Below, one piece after another: positions 34,013-45,583 of a DNA stretch of 64,000 nucleotides. Made by a program: the position numbers and the translations under genes. This DNA comes from Nigrospora sphaerica (lineage: Eukaryota > Ascomycota > Sordariomycetes > Amphisphaeriales > Apiosporaceae): contig JAGVVL010000013.1 in NCBI GenBank assembly GCA_018287875.1, forward strand, positions 4,216,001 to 4,280,000, written 5' to 3'. The notes under the pieces are model-generated. The model had not been told where the DNA came from. It ran no database searches and was given only the letters and a program-made list of their open reading frames with translations. How positions within the stretch are numbered: the stretch's first letter is position 1; each line of letters starts with the position of its first letter.

Positions 34013-35935
34013 AGATATCTATAAATTTAAAGTTAAGAGGACTATTATATACGGTATACTATTATAACTCTTCCATTGGATAACTTTATATAAGATACCG
34101 GATCTATATATAAAATAGCTACCTAGGTATCTTATTTACTTTTATAATATCTTATATATAAAAGCTTTTGTTCTTAATAGGTGGCTTAACCTCTTATAAC
34201 TACATTTATAAATACCTTTATATACCTATCGCTTTAAGATTAGTAGCATAGTAAAGGGCGATAATATAGAAGATCGCAAGGATAGCTTAAATAACGAGAC
34301 TGGTGTGATTAACGGTAAAGAGACAGAGGATAATAAGCTAAAATAAATAGATTTATACACTTTAAGTAATACCTCTTTCACCTCCTTTATTTAAGGTATA
34401 AATATTTAATATTTTATATACTATACCTGCCTTTAATAATAAAACTATATAGAAAGTAGGGCTGCTTAATAGACCTCCAGTAATATTAGCCACTTCTATA
34501 ACTTAAATAATCCCTCTATACTTATATAGCTTTTCTATTAACTAACTTTATATAAGATACTAGATATATATTTTAATATCTTATATATAAGAGCTTCTAT
34601 AATAAGTAGTTCTAAAATATATAAACTGCCTTTAAAGCTAGGTATTAATTATAGTAGAGGTTTAAAAAATAGACATATATAAAATTAGAATAAATTATTT
34701 AGCCTCCTTAAGCTCTATATAAAGCCGTATACTAATGATATATAAATCGATTATCTTAATTCTTCTGTTTTATACTCTAGCTTTCCTATAACCAGAACTA
34801 TTTAATCTCTTCCTTTAAAAATTAATACAGTATAATATTAGCTTATTAGCTCCTTATATTTAGGTCCCACCTTATGAAAATTGCCTTCTTATATAGCCTC
34901 GTTCTTTAACTTATCTTACTACTTAGCTATCTATTTAGTAATATTTGTTTTAACCCTATAATTTATTACCTACTCTCCTTAAGCTTATAATATGTAACTA
35001 TTATAGGATTTATAGTTTTCGCTATTATTATTACCTATATTTTTTAATAAATTAGCTTAAGTACCGAACTATACTTTTTATAATTCCACTGTTAGCTTAT
35101 ATTATAGGTGTTTACCCCTTATATCACTCCTAAATCTTAAAATCTTTTCAACTATTATAACTTAATTAACAATTCGGTATTCATTTACTTACTTATTAAC
35201 CCACCTAACCCTGCTAGAATACCTGCCTAGCCTCTTAACTGCAACGACAAGGAAGAAGCAAAGAAGCGCCAATAAGAGGCCCGACAAAGATATAAACAGA
35301 AGAACCGGGAAAAGAGGACACAATAGGCTATCTGTTAAGCGTATATGTATCTCAACGTAATGAGACTAAAACCTAAAGATTCCTTTCCTCGCATACCTAA
35401 AGGCTAGTGGGTCATCCTGGAAACATTTTACAGCCTTATCATACGGGGCATTGAGCCATCTTTCGAGGTACAGCACAAACAGCTATGTGATGAAGGCTAA
35501 GGGCCAGCAGATTCGCGATGCAGATTAAGATGCATAATTCGGCCACCTCTTTAAATCCTTCCCTGCGTAACTGCGTAGATACTGTATGTACAAATAATCG
35601 GCATGAACGCGTTCAAACGCCAAATAACTAGTGCTTCTTAGAACAAGGCCGCTCGCTAGAGGGAGGCAACGCCGAAACTTTCGGCCCGACCTGTCCACAC
35701 CTAGGGACATACTTTCATGTAACTCTAGAGGCCATTGCAAAGAGCAGCCCCTTATCGTGAAAGGCAGATTCTGTGTCATTGACTCGTCTCGATGAACGGA
35801 AAATTCTTTTTGCTTTCTTTTTGACCTTATCACAACTCTTCGATTTACGAAATGCTGGTTTTATCGAGTGATAATGCAGTCTACCGAGGCAGCAAGCTAA
35901 GATACCCTTGTAACTGCGGTAGACTGGTTCTTTTG

Positions 35936-36259
35936 CTACTCCAGCTCTCTCATGCTGGAACGACTGTCGTGGCGCCTGTTGTGGTCGGTTTGGGGTTGTG
36001 CTGAAGGACTAAATAACTGCTTGCTTTTTAGTACATATAGGCAGGTGTAGAGCAGCCCCCCAAGAACTACTAGGGCAAGAAGGAGAGTGATGGTGACTAG
36101 AGCGACGAGGGAAAACGCAAGAATCCTGATCCCGTCGAGGTACTTTCCCGCTGCCGTGGCTTCCTGTATCGTTGCAGTTATCACAGTGGGCTTAGGTAGG
36201 ACAGAAGGCAATGTATTGTTTGGGAAATATGGGTGCCTAGCCGGTCGCAAGGGATTCAT
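35936..36259 (-). CDS. Small hypothetical single-pass membrane protein
   Basis: 107 codons from the ATG at 36259. A Pro- and Thr-rich N-terminal half (about 40 residues) leads into one long hydrophobic helix (about 47-78: ILAFSLVALVTITLLLAL...GGLLYTCLYVL), then a short polar tail with an Arg/Ser-rich end. Not recognised. It lies at the edge of the repeat region, where normal composition resumes, and has no co-oriented partner. It could be a short gene, part of a longer spliced gene, or a spurious frame with a hydrophobic stretch. Confidence 0.35.
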   Translation of the reverse strand: MNPLRPARHPYFPNNTLPSVLPKPTVITATIQEATAAGKYLDGIRILAFSLVALVTITLLLALVVLGGLLYTCLYVLKSKQLFSPSAQPQTDHNRRHDSRSSMRELE

Positions 36260-37749
36260 TCTTATTTTTTTACGGCATGCTATTTCTTAAATGACCACTT
36301 CGTCGACTTTTGTAATACGATGGCGTAAAGCGTGCAGCGTCAGTCACATTGGAGTACTACATCATCACAAGCCGTGCTATGACGGTACTGATCAGCTGCG
36401 GTATGACTATGCCGTCATTGCACCCCGACGGTCATAGAATTTCTCCTGAACCACTTAGAGGGCGGTCTTATGTTTCGGGACCCGATCTCCTATGCGTCCG
36501 ATAGGATACCCCGCAATGCTGTGTACGATACTGATTGTTGTCTTGTAGTTTACAAATGAATACACAATATGCGCCGTCATCGGCGGGGGGCATCTTACCG
36601 GCATTCTGACGCCCGATTCCCATGGTTTATCTTCCGTACCGATCGAGTGGCTCGATTGTCGATGCTGACTCTGTCTATGGGCGAGGCACCGACGGGTGCG
36701 AGGATGAGGTTAGTGTGGAGCTATGGTTGGGAGGGGAGGTAGAGCCCCGCCTAGGGCGAACGTCGTGTATCGGATAAGTATACTGAAATCAGGTGATCAA
36801 TCACATTTTTGTGATAGCAACGCAGGCCAAAATGATCTGCTCACGGTTGACTAGAGCTACCACCGCTTCAGGTTTTAGACCAGAGGAAAAAAACTTGTTT
36901 GACGATTCCGTCGACTTCCCACGATACTTATGGCTGTAAAAGGGCGTAGGGGCAAGCTTTGCCGCAAAGGTATGAAGGGTATCAGATTTGATACCCCTGC
37001 TGAAAAGCTTGTCGTTCGTAAATCACAATCGACAAAACACCAGAGGTTGTTGAAAACGTCCTTGTCAGGAAAAGCCTACCATTAAGCATGCCGCATGATT
37101 CCCACAATCTTTGCCTTGCCATGAACACTGGTTAATTACATGCATATCCCGGTTGTTGAATTTCAACAGCTCTCTCGCGATAGGAAATCTGTTCGAGCCG
37201 TACTACGCTCATGGCACCACAACGATGTCTTGGCAAAAACAGGCAACAACTACGCATGCTGCATTTGGATTCTGTTCTCGGTGACTGTAGAAGCTTTACA
37301 TCCGCTTCCCGAATCACAGTGAGGCTGAAGCCTGAGGCAAGGAGTGTACTGTGCCTATGGCCAAAGCTGAGTTTCGCTGCGCGCGGTGAGGGCTTTGCCA
37401 ATCTGGCTCTTCCCTGGAAAGAGGGCAGCAACGCGTTTTGGAGTGGATCCATAACGCCAGGCGTTTCACGTAACGCATTACATATGCTGTAGGACTAGCT
37501 CTATTTCTGGAACGTCGTGGGCTGGCCGATTGTCGTACCACATGGATTGCCGGCTAAAGCTACTGTATCTTGGCTCAAATGGGGGTTTTCGTCATTCATT
37601 GACGTAGGAAAACCGTCTACGGTCTTATTTACCAGATACTGGTCGGCTAAACTTTACAATATTACACAATATAGGGGATGACACCACCTTATATGTACCG
37701 TGTCAGACGAGAGGCCTTCGTAGATAAAACCGGCAAGCGCTGTGTGTAG
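36260..37749. other. Intergenic stretch without a supported gene
   Basis: Normal base composition. Several overlapping short frames around 37.13-37.54 kb on both strands have no motif, signal peptide or splice pattern that singles one out. Confidence 0.5.
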
Positions 37750-38133
37750 ATGTTCATGCCTTCTATTTTCGACACTCAGTACCAACTTGAGGGTAGCTTT
37801 CCGGGAGAGAAACCCGACGAATTCCTGGGTCTCGTACCCTACGACAGTGAGAACGCTGACTGGTTCAATTTCGACTCTGTCGTCCCACCGATTTACAGCG
37901 AAACAAAATCCACATCATGCCATGACGCGGAAACAATTAAACAAATCAGAGGCTTAATAGTGGAGGTACTAAAGGAGAACTGTCCTAATTGTGCCCTTCC
38001 GCCAATCGGTAGCGAAACGAGATCCGCGTCACACGATAGTATGGAAAGAACCCAAGAGGTTAAAGACTTGATGATCGAGGTACTAAAGGAAATTAAGATC
38101 ACACAAGAAATGCTAAATGAATCAGGAAAATGA
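37750..38133 (+). CDS. Small acidic hypothetical protein with an internal duplication
   Basis: 127 codons from the ATG at 37750 to a TGA. The N-terminal 40 residues are Asp/Glu/Phe-rich. The rest holds two copies of a roughly 36-residue unit: PPIYSETKSTS, then IKQIRGLIVEVLKE; and PPIGSETRSAS, then TQEVKDLMIEVLKE. Each ends in an amphipathic helix. The nucleotide repeats have diverged while the protein pattern is kept, which argues for a real protein. No signal peptide; family not recognised. Confidence 0.55.
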   Translation: MFMPSIFDTQYQLEGSFPGEKPDEFLGLVPYDSENADWFNFDSVVPPIYSETKSTSCHDAETIKQIRGLIVEVLKENCPNCALPPIGSETRSASHDSMERTQEVKDLMIEVLKEIKITQEMLNESGK

Positions 38134-39508
38134 GTGTGGCCAGTTGTGCCGAACAGCGGCCATGGGTTCACTCTATGATCTGGGTTAGGGTGATGATCGG
38201 GTGTCACATTTCTGATCTACCTGTTATAGGGCGTCCGATGAGAAGCAGAATCATGAGCCGCTAATGTAGAAAAATTCCCTCCTGGACCCAAGCAATTCCG
38301 GTGACTTTAATCGCAAGGTGAAGTAACCACAGCCACTATTCATGAGTGATTGGCCATTTTCAATCTCACGAGCTCACCGTTGCGGGCTCTTCTTGACTTA
38401 AGTGAATTGAATGGAGATCCGTTTCGTCGACTTTGTCCACCCAAGACTGCCCGCTAATCCACCCACATGTTAGGCGGGCCCTGGGGTCACAACGGTCTGC
38501 GATGCGTCTATCCTCAAAGAGACGCTCGCTGCATCCCCACGTTGTTGCAGTCAAGGTGGTTTCCTATTCTTGGTACCGCAGCATGTTCTTACAGATTAGA
38601 TGGTGGGAAGTGCTCAGTGGCGTGTACCGTACAGCATCCCCTTGTGTAACACGTTTACAGTTCCGCTTCCTACACAGCCGCGGGTGACTCATTAAATAGT
38701 ACCGTTGTGGTGAACCCCTGTTTCTAAGCAGAAATCTATCTATCTTGCCCATAATGTGTTCGTAGAATGTAAATGCACAGAGCCCTGTTGTTTATTGGGT
38801 GTTTAGCAGATTGTCTAGAAGACCGAATGCTTAAACCTACTTGACTATGGTCTTTGCCCCCAAAAGCCCGGGTTGCTAATAGTAGGACAAATCGGAAGTA
38901 AGAGCGATGCTATTCCAAGGAAACATCACAGTATTACACCTCTCGTATAGCCTAGGTGTCATGTAAGGGGCGCATTTCCTACTGAATCGCGTTGCATTTC
39001 CTTTACGAGGATATGTATCGACCAATAAGCAGGGAGACGGACGTCAGAAGGAAGTCGCATAGTTTTTGTTACTAAATCTCCATAAGAACACCCTCATGTT
39101 ATCCGCTAAGTCGCATAGCGCTCCTTCCGCCCGGTTCAGCACTCAAAGTGACATCAAATGGACGTCTAAAGAGTTGGTGTTTTATTTCTTTCCGTTAGTT
39201 GTATGAGTTCTAGTGGAGTGCTTACTACATTCATCGTGGAGGTCTACCATAAGTGCGCTACTCACTCGTGTGCGCCACCCATAAAAGAGCTACGTCATAT
39301 AAGTGGATGTATTAACGTACTTAGTGAGCACTTCCACCACTATATATCACTGTATCTTGTACAGCTATTTTTTGGATGATTTGGCTAATACCATAGGTTA
39401 GATTACGTACTTGGTTTGCTTTATAGATAAACTGTTCTATATATGCTTACAAGGAGTCATATGTTCGGCGTGCAAAGGGTCTCCTGAGTTCATTTCAATT
39501 ATTTAAGG
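38134..39508. other. Intergenic stretch
   Basis: No supported gene. A CTATATATG (about 39437) about 70 bp upstream of the next ATG may be its TATA region. Confidence 0.5.
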
Positions 39509-40450
39509 ATGACTGCGGCACTAGTTAAACATATGGCCCAAGGTACGATGAATACAGATACAGGAAAGCAGCTTCAGGAGATGAGGAGAATGTGCAAAAA
39601 ATTGAAAATAAAGATACGAAAACTAGAAGCGGCAGCTGGAAGTCATTATTCTAACGATGACAACGCGTCTGATGATAATGACGAAACCTCTACCTCCTCG
39701 GCTTCTCGTTTACAAAGTCCAGCGATGTCCAGTTCCTCAACATCGGATTCAGCCCGTTCCACGTCGTCAACATTGGACCGTGCTTCATCAGTTAGTGAAG
39801 ATGAAGGCACCGCCTCTGAGAGCTCTAGCAACAGCCTAAAATCATCTGATAACTCAGACGATGAAGAAAAAGACACTGGGGGAGAGACTTTCACGACATA
39901 CGCCACGAATGGAAGGCGTGGCGTCGCTTCGGCTTCTGGCTTAAAACGTTCACAGATGTCCAGTTCCTCAACATCGGATTCAGCCAGCTCCACGTCGTCA
40001 ACATCGGACCATGGAACTCCACCAGCTAGTGAAGATGGAGACACCGCCTCTGAGAGCTTTAGCAGCATCCTAGAATCATCTGATAACTCAGGCGATGAAA
40101 GCGAAGACACTAGAGGGGAGACTTACACGAGCTACGCCGCCAGGGTAGGACAGCATGGCGGCGCTTGGGCTTCAAGGATGTCCAGTTCCTCAACACCGAA
40201 TTCAGCCAGCTCCACGTCGTCAAAATCGAACTATCAAATTCCATCGAATGGTACACATCAGGGCGGCACGGGGCCTAAATTCCCATTGACAGGGAATTCT
40301 CATGGTGGGGTTGTGTCACGGGGTTCGGATAGCAGCATTGAAAATCTAAAGGATGAGTTCAACCAGTTCTTGTTAGATTTAGCAGACTGCTTGCCAGAAT
40401 TATGGGAGGAGTATTACAAAAACAAAACTAGAGATAGGAGAATGGTTTGA
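39509..40450 (+). CDS. Ser/Thr/Asp-rich hypothetical protein with three tandem repeats
   Basis: 313 codons, intronless. The N-terminus (about 1-45) is a basic coiled-coil-like helix (MRRMCKKLKIKIRKLEAA). Then come three tandem copies of a roughly 75-residue unit starting MSSSSTSDSASSTSSTSD and ending with an acidic stretch and GETYTSYA; the nucleotide copies start at 39725, 39956 and 40178 (spacing 231 and 222 bp). The C-terminal 35 residues form a helix (LKDEFNQFLLDLADCLPELWEEYY). The low-complexity core is disordered and acidic. Family unknown; it could act as a nuclear or cytoplasmic scaffold. Frame retention across repeats of unequal length supports a real gene. Confidence 0.65.
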   Translation: MTAALVKHMAQGTMNTDTGKQLQEMRRMCKKLKIKIRKLEAAAGSHYSNDDNASDDNDETSTSSASRLQSPAMSSSSTSDSARSTSSTLDRASSVSEDEGTASESSSNSLKSSDNSDDEEKDTGGETFTTYATNGRRGVASASGLKRSQMSSSSTSDSASSTSSTSDHGTPPASEDGDTASESFSSILESSDNSGDESEDTRGETYTSYAARVGQHGGAWASRMSSSSTPNSASSTSSKSNYQIPSNGTHQGGTGPKFPLTGNSHGGVVSRGSDSSIENLKDEFNQFLLDLADCLPELWEEYYKNKTRDRRMV

Positions 40451-43400
40451 TCTAAAATGGCGCTTTCTTTTACACCTAACTAGGGACATAGCATAATAAG
40501 AAAATGCGTCGTCTACGCTAGCATATTTCGGCCGCCCTTGGGAACCTCGTCACCTAGAGTATTTGAAGCCGTACTAGAGGATACAATGATGCTACGAAGG
40601 CTATTGGCCCGCTAACTGCAAGGAACCCGCTAATCTATTGCTTCCCATTCGCCTCCAAATGCCTAACATACACTGTCATAGAGGCTCGTAGGAAAAGCCT
40701 GAGCACTGTCTTCCCACAGTACTGCTAGGGGATTCCATAGCCACTGAAGGCCTCTTGGGCCACAGACGCGGTTTCGCTGGACCCTGCTTCGCCCATTGTC
40801 TCGCGGGTGGGCGGAAGTCCGTGGCTGTTCACAACGTCAGACAGGCGTCAATTGATGACTCACGTACCGGAGACTGTGCCGAGACATTCGTGGGTTCATC
40901 TGCTGGTCCATAGGACCTACTCTGCTTAGGGACGAAAATAGACACTTGAAAAATACCAACAGGTTAAGCTCGGTTCTTCGGACTGTTCGCCCCTCCTTCA
41001 GCTAACCATGCCCACAGACAGAGGGTGCAGTGGAAATTTGCGGCCCGGCACCATTCACCAACTTTCTTCCAGCTCAAATATATTAAATTGGTTGTAGAAG
41101 TCAGTTTATTTTGCCCACGTTACAAGCAGGAGGCTGGTCCGTCTTCGGTGAGAGTTTTTAGGCGTGTTGCATCGGCAATCAACTATGTACATTCGCCTTT
41201 CCGCTTGCTAGGAATGCCGAAAGAATAAAACGAAGGCATGGTAATCTCGTCAGTAGCAGTATCTTGCGACGTTCCGTTGGGAACGCGAACACTTTCGCAA
41301 ACAAACGCGCCCTCGGCCACTTGCAGCCACAATCGACAGACTTGACAGCGTCCGGATTTCACGTAGGCATGGCGATATGGTATGAGGGGTTTTGAGGTGT
41401 CGCAAAGGAGCTTCCTGGTGCGTGGTTTCCCTTGGGGTTATGTTGCGTATGCCCATTTGTTGGTAAGCCCGATCCCTTACAGTACATCCTGCATGACGTC
41501 TCTTCGTCGCAACCGTTTGTGCGGCCGTATGGAGAGGCTGCTGCACATAGCCTTCCCACGGGCAGCCAATGTGGAGGCTGTTGTCAGCGCTTTGGATACG
41601 GTTCGACGCAAGGCGGCGGCTGGAGTTGCAATGACCCCATTGTTCTATTCCTGATATTTTTTGTTCGTGTCGTAATACGCCGCGTAGCCCCCACTCGTTT
41701 GCCGGTCTGGAGAGACGGCCGCTGGCTAGCCGCCCGAAGCCAGAAAACCTTCACGAACGGCTTTGCGGCCATCTAGCCCGACGTCGCACCCTTGTTTTTT
41801 AAAGATAGCATGCGATAGAGAGGCCGTGCCGGAAACGGCACGTAATCTAGCTTAGAGGAACGCCGGGCGTGTATGTGTATATATTATTTGTCGCACCACA
41901 GCGGCACTGGCAAAATAGAAACGGACTTTAAGGTTATCCATGAAGGGAAACTAACGTAAGTACTCCGTCCACTTTCTACGTCCTAATCCTTCATCCTTCA
42001 TCTGCTTCTGCTTCCTGCTTACATGCTAATGTACACCACGTCCCGTCTGACCAGGCTCCCAGTTTTGCCCCATATACAGCCTTCCCGTGTTAGTTGGCCG
42101 TTCTAGATCTGATCTGTTGTGCCACGTGGTCTTAGACTGTTTCTAGCTGTGTTTAGCGCTCGTAGTGCAGTGCGGCCGATATGATCTCGTGTCGCTTCTG
42201 GGTATGTTCCGTTTCTCATGGACGTCGACCGGATCTGGCGTACCCGGCTCTTCCTATTCCGCCCACTTCTTACTTCATCTGCTTCCTGCCTCGTCCGCTT
42301 CCTTCTTCGTCGGCTTCCTGTTTCACCTTAGATCATCCTGCATATGCCAATATCAGCATTCAGTCCTGGGTTCAAATCGTATCATCTCGCGCCTGCCGTC
42401 TGTATCGGCTCCTGCTGAACGGTCGTTTTGAAAGACTCTGTTGCCGCGACGGCTCCTCTAATTGCTTCATCTTTATCGTTCCTTATTCCTTGCTCCAGTG
42501 TCGACACTGTAGCAGCTCTCAGTCGCTCGCGTCCCAAAGAACCTCTCGTCCGGCATGCGATGGGCAAGATTTAGGCCCGGAACTGGCGGGGCTCACGTTC
42601 AGCTTGAACTTGTTGTTTCATACGATGCTGTTTTCCGGCAAAACTTCCAGCCATCGCAACTTCTACCAGTGGCCACGTTCACCCATCACGTCTTCTTTCA
42701 GTAACAGCTTTTCCAGGAGTAGCTTTTATCGTAGTATTTTCTGTCCGTAATAGACTCTGTCCATAGTGGCTTCTTCCTGTGACAACATCTAACCGTGGCA
42801 GCTTCTGCCCAAAGAAGCTTCTGTCCGTGGCAGCTTCTTTCAGTATGTAGTAGTTGCTATCGATTGTGAGATGGTGGACATAGAGGCACCGATTTTGCTT
42901 CAACCATAACACCAGAACCTGGTTAGCTCCGGATTTAAAGCAAGTTTTGAAGATGAACCGCGATCCTTCATCGTCATATCAATCGCTGGGACAGGGAAAC
43001 AATCAAACTTCCAGCAGAAGTTTGGCTACTTCTACGCCGCGCAGGGTTTAAAGAAGCGAAATTGCCTACCTCTGCGCCATTGATGTTCTGACAGGCGAAA
43101 TCGCAACCGACAAATTCGTCCAGCCACAAAGTAGATTGACTGGTTTTGAATCCACAGTGTAGCCCTAGGTATCTCCGTTTAACTACTTGAAAACTATTTA
43201 ACTTATGGCAAATAATCCATGCATCGTTGCAGTATCTTCTGGAACCTAATGTTTGCTATAAAAGAAAAATTATAGCAACGGCAATCAAGACCTTACACGC
43301 TCTCTTTAGATCATGTTCAATGGGACACATCAAACGCCGGCTCGTCTATTTTCTGCGATTAGAGCGGCTACAATTCCTGAATTTTACAGGAATAGCTAAG

Positions 43401-43725
43401 TTTACTTAGTAGATGAGGCCTATAGTCAGGTTTAATTCACGCTTTACTTTAAAGGCTCAATCCAGCTTCTTACTCATAGAAACAGCGCCAAAGCTTACAT
43501 AGCGGGTCCAGGATGGTATCGAATCTTTTGAACCAGGTATGAGACATTATGAAGGTATCTACACTTAAGTTAACTTTCGAGGAGCACAATATTATATTTC
43601 CCTATGTGTTTATAGATAAGGTAAACTTAAAACGGAGAAACTGACTCAGACGGACTTTTTCACGATTCCCCAGGAAAAGAATAGAATAACAGATAACTCA
43701 GCGGGTGTATGACGTCTCTAGACAT
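40451..43725. other. Long intergenic stretch without a supported gene
   Basis: Many short overlapping frames on both strands, none with a recognisable domain. At 42640-42850 there is a loose array of phrases related to GTGGCAGCTTCTGTCC with period near 18-20 bp (for example 42796-42840), probably a decayed minisatellite. Nothing else seen. Confidence 0.5.
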
Positions 43726-44471
43726 TCAAAGGCGTATATGAAGCAGAGTTCCCTGCCAAAATCTGCCATTCCCACGCTCCATATTAAAATCGCAAATAGT
43801 GGTGAATCCCTGTCTCTCATAATAACTAGCAGGCTTGTGAGCGGTTTCTCGAATATAAATAGGTCGGACAAAACTTACTCAATTAGCTTTCTTCCGTTGC
43901 CCGCCCAGCCGTCCACGTACACAGCACTGTAGCCTTTGTCCCTGTAATATTCCACCACTTCATGCAGAAGTGCGGATCCTGCTCCCTTGTGGTACCTTCC
44001 AGTGCGATGATCCGCTACCATAACTTCCACATAAGCATAGTTGATGGTATTTTCGAAGTGGCCTGCCTGTAGGCTTGGTGGACAATGGGAGGTAATGTAG
44101 TCTGGAACCCAGTTCTCATGAACGCACGCCGCCGCGACTGACAGCCAGGTCTTGCCGTCTGCACAGACACGCATTTGGACGTTAGTCTCCTTCAATTCGT
44201 CCATACCTGTACCGTCAATTTCGACCTCCACGATGAAAACTCGGACTTTTTCACCGACTCCCGTTCTTTCATAAGATTGGGACTGTTTGATCGACTTTTC
44301 TGTCTCTTCCAGAAACCCATCCTTCTTGGAGAATGGAACATCACCCCACATTTCGCCACCTCCTATCGAACTCAGGAAGGGCAACGTGGAGTCGAAGGCG
44401 GCGACGAGGAACTCTGTGTCACTCGACAGCGTGCCAGCGTTTCGCAAATTGTATTGGGGCATCTTCAGCAT
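43726..44471 (-). CDS. GNAT-family N-acetyltransferase
   Basis: Two exons: 44471-43879 and 43825-43726, with a 53-bp intron (43878-43826; GTAAGT donor, CTGCTAG acceptor), 230 residues. Without splicing the frame stops at once after KLIE; splicing restores YYERQGFTTI and FWQGTLLHI, a typical GNAT ending, so the intron is well supported. Motif A is YVEVMVADHRTGRYHKGAGSALL, with the acetyl-CoA pyrophosphate loop K-G-A-G-S; a helix and DKGYSAVYVDGWAGN follow. Such enzymes transfer acetyl from acetyl-CoA to an amine. Substrate unknown. It is on the same strand as, and 660 bp downstream of, the first RiPP precursor, so N-acetylation of a peptide product is possible but unproven. Confidence 0.85.
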
Positions 44472-45134
44472 ATTCGCGTTGCGCTGTTATTTTTGGCGAA
44501 AGAGCAAAAGCTTGAAGAAAGTTGAGAAGGCGCAAAGTGATGATTATGCGGGGCAATTATTTTTAAAAAGACCTGAAGAGCGTTGAAGTATGGATGAGTA
44601 ATTGTTTGAAGAAGAAAGTCTCAAATTGACTGTCTGGGAAAGAGTCGAGTATATATATACATCTTGCTGAGTCAGCTTTTGGATAGGATCGATTGCTGAC
44701 TTACGATAGCCAGAATGGGCCCACAGGACTAGTCTCTAAAATATCTGGTTTTCGATGCAATGGCTGGTCCATATGCAATGTAAAAAAAGATATCCTATGA
44801 TAGCTAGACTTGCGTCTTGGCTACATTTGCATACACATGCACCACTCATTATTGCTCTAGATAAGACGTCACGAAGGGCATGGGCCCAGACCCACTATTT
44901 GCTTAACCAAGAGGCTAAACTTAATGGAACAAAACAAGCGAATGAAAGATTGTGCATGCATCATGCAGTAGCTGTACTGACTTTTGTCCAACAAAGTACT
45001 TAAGTTGCTCCTATGCTACAGCTCCACGGCGGTAGACCAAATACCACCATAAAACTCAATTTGATGGACTCGCAAAGAGACAGATGCTATATCTTAACCA
45101 TACATCAGCAAAATCAAGCAGCATAGTTCAGTAA
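44472..45134. other. Intergenic stretch between GNAT gene and precursor 1
   Basis: A TATATATATAC run at about 44650-44660 lies about 180 bp upstream of the GNAT start and may be its TATA region. One 82-codon plus frame (44755-45003) has no motif and is probably chance. Confidence 0.4.
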
Positions 45135-45583
45135 TTATTTGGCGACGGCAGCGGGCTTGTTGTAGGCCAGGTCGGCGTCCAGCTCAGCGCGGGCGACGGC
45201 AGCGGGCTTGTTGTAGGCCAGGTCGGCGTCCAGCTCAGCGCGGGCGACGGCAGCGGGCTTGTTGTAGGCCAGGTCGGCGTCCAGCTCAGCGCGGGCGACG
45301 GCAGCGGGCTTGTTGTAGGCCAGGTCGGCGTCCAGCTCAGCGCGGGCGACGGCAGCGGGCTTGTTGTAGGCCAGGTCGGCGTCCAGCTCAGCGCGGGCGA
45401 CGGCAGCGGGCTTGTTGTAGGCCAGGTCGGCGTCCGAAGCAACTTTACGACCTAGCAAGAGTTAGATACAGGCGCAAGCAAACTCTCTCGCCACAAAGTA
45501 GTAATGCTTCTCTTACCTGTTATAAAACGAGCATTGGCGATAGCCAAGAAGCTCGAAACCAAAATTATATCATGGAACTTCAT
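45135..45583 (-). CDS. Secreted repeat precursor peptide 1 (UstA-like RiPP precursor candidate)
   Basis: Two exons, 45583-45517 and 45451-45135, with a 65-bp intron (GTAAGA donor, CTAACTC branch point, TTGCTAG acceptor), 127 residues. Exon 1 supplies a signal peptide ([18 protein letters not shown]). After GRKVAS come five exact copies of [17 protein letters not shown] and a sixth ending AAVAK. Each unit has one Tyr and no Cys. The layout (signal peptide, short intron, identical short repeats) matches dikaritin and Kex2-processed repeat precursors. Unusually, units are not separated by Lys-Arg or Arg-Arg; only Arg-Ala occurs in each, and one RK near the start. Two UstYa-like genes lie nearby, one divergently transcribed. 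It could instead be a non-RiPP secreted repeat protein. Confidence 0.8.
45141..45435. repeat. Perfect 51-bp tandem repeat array in precursor 1
   Basis: Five complete 51-bp units plus a partial sixth, identical base for base by eye. GC-rich compared with flanks. Both strands are open through the array, which is why an antisense frame (45442-45128) appears. Confidence 0.95.

Larger units (their letters stand above)
30001..35500. other. Very AT-rich, gene-free region built of decayed repeats
   Basis: No frame over 60 codons occurs on either strand over 5 kb, and TA-rich words dominate, as expected after heavy RIP-like mutation. It contains several copies of LTR-B in both orientations, an inverted pair of another LTR-like piece (30529-30660 and 32085-32190), a short C-run tandem array (30170-30370) and a TA microsatellite (32553-32572). 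Near 35.23-35.33 kb a short readable stretch rich in Lys, Arg and Gln (EEAKKRQ, EARQRYKQKNRER) is too short to assign. Confidence 0.7.

Noticed and set aside
35525..35833. 102-codon minus-strand frame
   Set aside because: It opens at GTG rather than ATG, has no motif and no splice partner; likely chance.
45128..45442. Second minus-strand frame with repeats of [17 protein letters not shown]
   Set aside because: Frame-shifted reading of the precursor 1 repeats. It has no signal peptide and cannot be joined to exon 1 in phase.
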